Of a stretch of DNA of 64,000 nt, positions 56,052 to 64,000 are shown piece after piece. Numbering within the stretch: position 1 is the first letter of the stretch; the number at the start of each line of letters is the position of its first letter. The notes below the pieces were generated by a model. It saw nothing but the letters and a program-made list of their open reading frames with translations, searched no databases and was not told the DNA's origin. Origin of the DNA: Cryptomeria japonica (lineage: Eukaryota > Streptophyta > Pinopsida > Cupressales > Cupressaceae); the NCBI RefSeq assembly GCF_030272615.1, contig NC_081415.1, positions 366,823,167 through 366,887,166 of the forward strand, in the 5' to 3' direction. Position numbers and translations under genes: made by a program.

Positions 56052-59000
56052 TGTTGGCACAGGGATTTGCACCCGATGCAAGCTTGATTTTCTTGCAATC
56101 CCCTGCAACATGGGACTACTCTCAGGCTGTGGGTATCCTATAGCGAGAGTAGACCTCCAAATTATGGGTTGGCTCCCTTCAGATATCCTAAGAAAACTAA
56201 TGACAAAAACTTAATTTGGAAAAGGGATGGAAGGAAGATTATAAAAATGAAAATGAACAAATAGGTGATGCACCAATTACTGAAAAAATGACTTGCTATG
56301 ATAATGAACTCACAATGATCCAATAATGAAACTAAAATGCTCACATCTCCCTGATGCATACTTGCAAAAATGATTCTTATGAAAGGATAGCTTTCTGTTG
56401 TTCATAAAAGGATAACATACAATGTTTCTCACAATCTTGACACAACAAAATGACTTACACAATCACAGACCTGCACTATAACATTCTACACCATGAACTG
56501 AACATTGAAGGAAAATAGATAAAAGGAAGGATTACTTGAATAATAATCACAACTGTTTCATCCAAAATGTACTCACAACAATATTTTGAACTCGAATACA
56601 AGAGAAGGAACTCGCTTTTTATTGAAAAGAAGTTTTTATTACAAAGTCTGAGCAATGCTCATAAGGAACGAGTTACAAAAGTGTGAATATCTGTTGCCAC
56701 AGAGATCAAACCCCGAACTCTCGAACTCTGAATCCGCCAAGCCCCTTATACTGAACTTCCAAAATTCAAAACTTAAAAAATGAAAAAAGGCTCTCAAAAA
56801 CACGTGTTGACATTTATGCACCAAATCAAGGTTGTGACTGAAATAAAAAATCCCTTTCACGTTGTTTCCACCTGGATGCTACCAGACTTGGGCATGCTTT
56901 CTAGGGATTCTGTTGGATGTCATTATTTCGGATCGATCACCTTCTTATCGGATTATTGGCGTAACATCAGACTAGTCCCGTCGATAACCGATGGCGCGCT
57001 CCCAACATCATTCTTTCTTGCATTGACTCTGCATCCTCTTTCGGGTCTTCGAAACAACATTGGAATGAATTACTCAATGTTTTGATGCTTCCCGCATTAC
57101 CTCGTGCCTTTTCCATTACTCTGCACTTTTCCATCGGGTTATCCAAATAACATTGGAATAGCTCCTCCCGATAACCGATGACTTGCTATGTTGCTTGCTT
57201 GTTAATTTGCCTTTGAACCATTGAACCGGTTGAACCCCTGAACCAGTTGAAAAATCATTGAGCCATTGAAGTAATTTGAACCATTGTCGAGCCATTGAAC
57301 TGTTTTGAACCACTGAACCATTTTGAATTATTGAACCAAGTTGAAGTTCAAATTCCAAGTTGATCCACTCATCTCCAAACATTTGCCACATGTCAGCCTT
57401 TGATTTTCTCGCGGGTCCACTTTGTCTGCCATCTGGAATTGGTTTGAATTGGTTCTTCATCCTCTCTCTACCACGTGGCGCATCCTCACTTGTTCTAAAC
57501 CCACCTGGATGACCACCTCAACTACCACCTCCCTAGTCGCCAAGTCGCATGAGATAACCAGTCATGTGGTATAGCGACGGTCGTTGATTTGTCCTCAAAC
57601 TGCTTGATCTTTAACCTCTCTAAGCATCTGTGCCAAATGTTAATCTATGATTTGCCACCTCATCCACCTAAGCACGACCTCATCTACCACCTTAACACCA
57701 CCGGGCCCACCATTTTACTTTGGTTTTCTCGGCTTCAACCTTTCGGCCAAACTTCCTCTTCAGCTATCCATTTTTATGTCTCATCAAAACTGTAGTTTCA
57801 TTGATGCCTTAACTTTTTGATGAAACCGGTTGATATTTCTTCGATGTGCCTTTGTTGATGGATCTGAGCACTCGACGAACTGCTTTCTTGTCTTATCAAA
57901 ATCTTAGTTTCATTGACACCTTTCATGTCGATGAGATTGATGCCTTCGGTGAGTCCATATTGAGATCCATCGAACCCACGATCTACTCGACATTCATCTG
58001 CCACATGTCTGTCATGTGGCACCCTTTGATTGGCTCTAGAGTTTACAATTGGGCGCCACCTGTCGCGAGGGTATTCATCCTGGGCTCTCCTCTTTGACAC
58101 CTTAGCATGGCCTCCACTAACAGCCGGAATGAACCGCCTACCTTAACCGCTTGCATTAACTACCGGCCATGGTTCACCGCTAGTGGTTTGTTGCCAAGTC
58201 GCAAGCGATATCTGGCGAGCATTTTTATGTCATGACATAGCGACAACCCTTGGATCCATCTTGATCACCGTTGATCCTTATTGATATGCTTGACCCTTAG
58301 CCCCTCTAAGCAGATAAATCCTATGCCACTGTGCCATCACGTGTCCACCACTTGTCTGACACCTCATAACCTGCGTGTCACCACACGACACCTCATGACT
58401 TGCTCAGTGCTTACCTTAGCGCCACCTGGCCTGCCAGCTCATTAGTCGCCAATTTGCAATTGTTAACAGTCGAGCACTTTCATCTTGCAGTATAGCGACC
58501 GCCGTCCGATCTTCTGCAACCTGCCCGCTGTTTAATTTCTCCTTTTGCTGCAAAATTAAGCCGCTCTGAGATGCACGTGCATGCGAGGGACCACCAACTA
58601 TGAGCTGCCATTTGCCAAAAGCCCATAAGCTTTGACACTTAAGATATACGCGACCTTGCACATCAATAATGAAATGCTCCTCCCTGCGACCAATGTGGGA
58701 TAAAAGGTTTGCCTTAGCCTTTTCCAGTGGGTCGTTGGGATAAGATGAAAACACTCCCTCCAATAGCTTATGACTTCACACACCGCTTTTCACTTTCTAT
58801 CAGGTGATCGGGATTACATAATATAGTTCCTTCTGATAACCCGATGACTATATTCTGCGCTCTACACTACTCTTTGGGTCTTCGGGGTAAGTCTTGCCGA
58901 TCGGGGTAGGTCATGCCGATAAGGAAAAAATTCAAGAAACTGCAAAGAAAAACCCATTTCCATCAACATGTTGGGCTCAACCCTCAGGGGAGCCACATTT

Positions 59001-59180
59001 TACCCCACATGTTGTCATTCAATGAATCAAAAAGTTTTTTTCCCTGTGTCTGCACATGAAGCAAATAAGCTAGACAAAAATATGTATTCTTTTCATACTT
59101 AGCACTTGTTTCTCCTTCTGGGACACATTGATCTAATATCTCCTGCATCCTGATTGAGCTAGCATCGAAAATAGGTAACA
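56052..59180 (-). repeat. 5' LTR of the Tat element
   Basis: 3129 bases, TGTTGGCACAGG to TAGGTAACA on the plus strand, collinear with 46275-49452 apart from small indels. Confidence 0.92.
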
Positions 59181-59185
59181 TTTCC

Positions 59186-59645
59186 TTCATGAGGTAACGG
59201 GGAGGGACCGAGTCTCTATCTCCTACTATCCCACGCCACGTTTTCCTTTTCTCCTCTGCCCTCGTGGGGGGAAAAGAACCAACTTTCTTTCTTTCCCCCG
59301 CCATCCTGCGCGACACACATAGTTCTGCTTAACAAAACTTGTGCATCCAAAACCTTAGCCCGTCGTAGCTGAATAAAACGCAGTGTCTAACACAAGATGG
59401 CAATTAACATGATGTGTTATTCGCATGAGATGTTTATGTAACTATAAGGCATAGGTCGATAACCCTTGTGTTATTGACGCATTGCATAACCCTCGTGTTA
59501 TGCATTTTTTGAAAAAATAAAGAAGCAACTAACTCTACTGAGTATGATAACACGATGTGTTAGTCGCACTGACTAACACGACGTGTTAGCCACACTGAAA
59601 TCTCAAAACTGATCTCTACAAGGGATGGCACAAAAAACGCCAACA
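59186..59645 (-). mobile_element. Solo LTR, right part
   Basis: First 460 bases, in minus-strand order, of the LTR described at 44860-46274. It opens TGTTGGCG directly after the gag break and ends where the inner Tat element begins. 59220-59320 is purine/pyrimidine-skewed (GGGGGAAAAGAACC on the plus strand). The 110-codon frame at 58984-59316 crosses the Tat LTR border and is not a gene. Confidence 0.72.
59404..59595. repeat. Array of AACACGATGTGTTA palindromes
   Basis: TAACATGATGTGTTATTCGC (about 59407), ATAACCCTTGTGTTATTGACGC (59459), ATAACCCTCGTGTTATGC (59488), ATAACACGATGTGTTAGTCGC (59549) and CTAACACGACGTGTTAGCC (59574): five near-palindromes, most followed by TCGC or GACGC. Confidence 0.75.
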
Positions 59646-61166
59646 AATACCATCATTGGTCACATTTTTGTTTCTTGACCAAAACTTAGGTTTATCATTG
59701 TTGGTGTTGTTAACTGACCTGCCATATATTAGAATACCTTGCTCTTTAAGCCCTTTCTCACACTTTAAAGATTTTTCAGTTATTTGTTTGAATGAGGTCA
59801 AACATTGCATTTGTATTGGGTATTTAATATGTGGTATCAAGTTTTCTGTAAACATGTCGACCTGCTCAATTTCTGGAATGTGACTCGGGCATCTATGGTA
59901 GAGAGATCTCCACTATTGTAAAAAAGATGCAAAGGTTTCATTTTTCTTTTGTTTTGTAGCACATAGATCCATCAAAGTTATTGGGGTATCAATGTTATGC
60001 GAGAAATTTGCTATGAACTATTCAGGTAGTTCACCCCATGATGTGATCTTTGGTGGAAAGTGTGAGAACCATTCCAAAGCAGAACCACCAAGACTCTTAG
60101 GAAACGATCTCATCAAATAGGTATCTTTGTATGCAACTTCTATATAAGCAGTGAAAAACTCTCTGATATGATCCCTAGGATCACCTTTCCCTCGATATCT
60201 ATCAAATTTCAGTGTTTCAAACTGAGGAGGGAAAGCAAGCATGTATAGTGTATGATCAAATGGATATGGACGTAAGTCCTGCATTGTGTAATTCTTCTTG
60301 CCATTTCCGGTTTGTATAGTTGTCATTTATTGCTGGAGATTCTGTACTTGTTGAACAAGATTTTTCATTTGAGTTAATGGTGCAGTTGGTGTGTACATGT
60401 TTCCCACAAATGGATTAGTGGTAGTGTAGATGGGAGGTTGTTGATATGTACCATAATTGTAGTTCTGTGTGTTCTGGCTTTCCACTAGGTGGTGTGAAAT
60501 AAGCAAATTGTGAACTGACATTTAGTTGAGTTGTACCAAATATATTAGCGAAGCCTGGATTTATGTTCTGATGACTATACATGGATCCCATTGAATGAGA
60601 AATTGGAGGTTGTATTGCACTTGTTGGATTTGAAACTTGTGATGTTTGTGTTTGACTTTGTGTGGAAGTACTTGACACAACTGATGCATCTTGAGAAGTG
60701 ACATTGTCCTGTGTTTGTGTGTTGACATTTATAGTTGATGATGTCATGCTAGTTTGCAAGCTATTAGTTGGAATTGCAGCTACTTGGGTGGATGACACTT
60801 GTGCACTTTGGGTAGTGTTTTGTGTAGAACTTGAAGCTACAACTTGTGTTTGTGGTGCATTCGATGTGTGACCAACATTTTGACTCAAAGTAGCCCCTAG
60901 TGGTAAAATTGTTGTAATGTCAAAATCTTGGGGTAACTTAGCACCATTAGGGATAGATACCTACTCTTTTCATGATTGATTGATGCATTGAGGATCATAA
61001 GGACATGTGGGTCTTGTTGAGCGGCCTCAAGTTCTTCATGTGTCAAGTTCTATTGAGTTTCTTGTATTGTTGGCATGTTGTTAAAGTTTAATTGTCTGCT
61101 GGGTTGAATATTTGATATGCCCATATTCCATGTAGGGTTACACAACGGGTCACTATTTGGATCCAT
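59646..61166 (-). pseudogene. Outer Tat gag, N-terminal and capsid segments
   Basis: Start ATG at 61166 (MDPNSDPLCNPTWNMG). A Ser/Thr/Gln-rich region follows (ASSSTQNTTQSAQVSSTQ) with many TQ and SQ pairs, then after a frame shift near 60480 PPIYTTTNPFVGNMYTPTAP, and the capsid block YPFDHTLYMLAFPPQFETLK, YRGKGDPRDHIREFF, SLGGSALEWFSHFPP, LIPHIKYPIQMQCL and NKNVTNDG at the junction. In-frame stops include TAG near 61050, TAA at 60327 and TAG at 60018. It continues at 44859. Gag would form the particle; this copy is interrupted by about 14.8 kb of later insertions. Confidence 0.85.
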
Positions 61167-64000
61167 CTTACTTTTTGCTTTTTGTGATCTTGTGATGGGC
61201 ATTAAGGACACTATGATGCAAGACTATGATGCTCCTAGGATGTAAGTGCAAGAATTGAGACTAAATGACTTATAACGTATGCAAAACTATACTGACACTC
61301 TATTGGGGATTAGGACAAGGGAGTTGTTGAGGTAATTGTTGAGAAAGTTTTTGTTATTATGTCAGCCTCTCAAGTCTTTCTTGAAGAAGCATTTGTGCAA
61401 TTTCTCTATCAATTTTGTGGGCCCTTTTATACTCTTGGTCTATTTCAAACTCAACTCCTATGTATTAAAGTGCACTTGTCTTTAATTCCCAAGCCAAGTT
61501 ATCTAAGTCATCAAGGATTTCTTATTGACCGTCATTTGACACTAGATTAGGTTGTTCAAAGGGGAACAAACCATCACCTGGTAAACCCATTATGACTCAT
61601 TCTATGACCTTCTAAGATGATTATGCATATGGTGATGGACTGTGACAAGTGTATATAGAGACTAAACAAGGACTAAAACAAAGATTATGACTACATAAAA
61701 ATGAGGACTTATGCAAAGATTATGAGGAAGCAAATGGGATATAAATGAGGACTATGCAAGACTGTGCAAGGACTTATGTGAAGATTATGATGACATATAT
61801 GGGAACTCTATAAGGATGTAGGTGAACACTATATAAGGACTGATGCAAGACTATATAAGGACTATAGTAAGGATGATAATGCAAAGATTGTTGCAAAATA
61901 TATGGACTCTAGGAAAACCTATGATCACAGGTATGTAAGATGCTTATGTTGTGAAAGTTTTGGACCTTGTTGAACTGTTTATGTTTCAATATGGACTTTG
62001 TCTGGATAGTTTTGTTTGTGACAAGTTTTTCTAACTATTTAAAAACAAGTATAGTTGAATGATTTTTTATCCGACACACTCTGAGAATTCATAGTGACGT
62101 AAGGAAGGGCCTAAAATATCCCAAGAATCAAGAATGACTCAATACTGGTTTAACACAATGATACATGTAAAAACATACCAAACACTTCCTAGGCTAGATA
62201 TTGGAAACCATTCAATGAGGCCCTTATGGAACACCGAAACAAGACAGACAGATAGAGAATCTGGCAACATTGGCTCCACTCCACGACACACACTTCTTGG
62301 GCATGCCATTTTATCTTAACCCAAAGATCCAAAGATCTTATCACCGAGGGATTTTTGTCTCATAATGCAAGGTACATGAAAGGTATCTATGGGGTGCGAT
62401 CCACACTCCCTGAATCATCAAATATGGAATTTGGGCAACTAATTTTGGTCCGTAATGGGTGAACTTTTGGGGTACATCCGGTGGATATACATGTGGTAGC
62501 TAGCTCATTTAAGAGATATCCCAACCTGTAGAACACATGTTTTTACACATCTGGCAAACAAGCACCAAGGGATTTTGACTTTGATCAAGACCACATAGGT
62601 ATTTGTGTGTCGATACTGAGGGAAACCATCGGTATAACACATTGGCACCAATTGATTTATGGTTTTCACCAAAATCACAAATATTTCTAGAATAGACCGA
62701 AAGAGAGTACCGCTTGGGTTGTTGCCTTCTAGAACCAACGGGGTTTTAAAAAGCAAACCTTATTTCTAAAAATAAAAATTTGAGTGTCGTTAACACTTTT
62801 CTCTTGCACCCAGGTCCATGAAAGTCGGGGGAGAAGATAGTGTGTGTTAATAATAGGACCACTCTAGATAGAGCAAGCACTCAAAATTTTCCCTTAAGGT
62901 ATACCAATGTGTGATTTACTCTATTGATAAGCCAAATTCACGTCAATTTTAAAGCCCAAAATATGGTGTGAGATACGCATGCACATGTCAATTTTAAACA
63001 CCAAAATAAAGTGTGAAGTCATGCATGTCAATTATAAGCACCTAGATGAAGTGTGTAACCATGCATGGTAATTTTAATCCAAATCCAAAAGTGAATCAAC
63101 TCTAAAGGATCCTGCAATCAAATGTATTAGTAGTTTCAAAATAATCTGGGATTTATCAAGCCTTCTATGTCCTTTCCACCACACGCTGCAAACAGGAAAT
63201 CAGTAATACTAGAAAAATCAATAAAAATAGAAAAACAAAAAATAGAAAGACTCCTATTTTAACAGACGTATGCGACAGAATATCTAAATGATTGTGACAT
63301 AGTAACTAAACGATTGCGAATTTTTGCTAAGACGATTGCGCAATATTAACATGACGAATGTGAAACCTTGTCAAAATGAATGCGAAACCAAAAAACAGAA
63401 AATAAAAAGATAAAGAAGCCTACAAAACAAAAAGTTATCCCAGAATCAAATTAACTATTAGCTCATCTCCATTCATCATGTTGTATTTCGTAATGTAATT
63501 TTGCAACGGGGTATAGTATTTATCAAGGGCAATTTTTTCTTCTATCCCTTGGATTCTCCTTTTTGCTTTTAACATTCATTAATGGTATCTTTCTTGCCTT
63601 TTATGCTTTGTTGTCCTTCTAGAACCTAAAATTTTAAACCCGACTTTGCCTGCCATAAGATTTGCACATATTTTAAGCAGCATATGAAAAGCTTAATTTC
63701 AAAATTTTAGAATTTAATGATGGTTTAGACAGAAACAAAGAATTGTGACCCAGACACACAAAAATAAATGAATGCAAAACTAAGATAAACGAATGTGACA
63801 CGGTGTGATAACAAATGCGGAAAGAACAATGAATGAAAGCAAATTTCTGACAATATTGATGCGACCCAAGATTAGGACAAATGTGAAACAGTTGTGGACG
63901 AATGCGAAATAGATAAACACGCCTCCAAAATCCGTACAAAACTTGTAAAATTTTCAAAAATCCGTACGATCCTGCAAAAACAAAAAAAAGAAACACAAAA
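61167..64000 (-). other. Long leader of the outer Tat element
   Basis: At least 2.8 kb without a credible ORF, upstream of gag on the minus strand. The last 100 bases of the window match in reverse the start of the leader at 18040-18090, which begins about 60 bases inside its primer site, so primer site and LTR should lie just beyond 64000. 61640-61900 repeats the phrase ACTATRYAAGGACT in variants. Frames at 62505-62756 and 63673-63996 have no recognised motif. Confidence 0.6.
63262..63912 (+). repeat. ACGAATGCGAAA motif array in the leader
   Basis: About twelve near-copies (ACGTATGCGACAG, ACGATTGCGAATT, ACGAATGTGAAAC, ATGAATGCGAAAC, ACGAATGTGACAC, ACGAATGCGAAAT and others) in two clusters, 63262-63395 and 63765-63912, spaced about 20-25 bases. 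Confidence 0.7.

Larger units (their letters stand above)
46275..59180 (-). mobile_element. Complete 12.9-kb Tat-type Ty3 element, minus strand
   Basis: Two LTRs of about 3.15 kb, a primer site beside the right (5') LTR, gag, protease, extra RNase H, RT, RNase H and integrase. Flanks TTTCA (46270-46274) and TTTCC (59181-59185) look like a 5-bp duplication with one change. By eye about 12 of the first 345 LTR bases differ, fewer than in the Copia and chromovirus pairs, which fits its being the innermost of a three-level nest. Coding regions are interrupted by stops, so it is not autonomous now. Confidence 0.95.

Noticed and set aside
58984-59316. 110-codon minus-strand frame across the Tat LTR edge
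   Set aside because: It crosses from LTR into the flanking solo LTR, so it is a chance frame.

Overview
The window is repeat-dominated nuclear DNA of a seed plant with a large genome. A gymnosperm, perhaps a conifer, is my best guess (inference from very long LTRs, Tat-type Ty3 elements and heavy nesting). I see no intact host gene, no tRNA or rRNA gene and no CRISPR array. Nearly every coding stretch is a decayed piece of a retrotransposon. The only recognisable host-type coding sequence is a broken pectin methylesterase fragment lying inside a transposable element.

Layout. 1-15680: a minus-strand Ty3-type gag gene (start near 15109) is split by three insertions: a 7.8-kb Copia element (6784-14614, target duplication GAAAG), a 4.2-kb LTR-like insert (2005-6192, target duplication GTCTT) carrying the pectinesterase fragment and a hairpin array, and a LINE tail (1-1465). 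Across the first two, the gag reading frame continues once the insert and one target duplication are discounted. 15666-16688: plus-strand Tat fragment (archaeal-type RNase H plus linker to RT). 16689-20859: 5' part of a plus-strand Tat element (LTR, primer-binding site, long leader with a TCGTACGA array, broken gag). 20860-31293: 3' end of a plus-strand Copia element (unknown ORF, polypurine tract, LTR), interrupted by a complete chromodomain Ty3 element (21008-28840) and by a small retroposon (29649-30003).

31475-35196: diverged relative of the Tat LTR seen further right. 35560-38641: Copia gag-protease remnant on the minus strand with a probable primer site and short LTR. 38642-43440: AT-rich, ORF-poor sequence with a clean 724-bp solo LTR (40835-41558, target duplication CTTCA). 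43441-64000: three-level nest. A minus-strand Tat gag (start 61166) is split by a 1.9-kb solo LTR (44860-46274 plus 59186-59645), which is itself split by a 12.9-kb Tat element (46275-59180) with gag, protease, archaeal-type RNase H, RT, RNase H and integrase. 61167-64000 is the long leader of the outer Tat element; its LTR should lie just past the right edge.

The most noteworthy points are: a large LTR-like insert holding a host gene fragment; two 5'-truncated retroposons of one unrecognised family with 13- and 15-bp target duplications, one of them with its empty site preserved in the partner LTR; and arrays of short palindromes inside LTRs and leaders. No gene here looks able to make a full-length protein; many stop codons look like CAA/CAG/CGA changed to TAA/TAG/TGA, as expected of methylated, silenced repeats.
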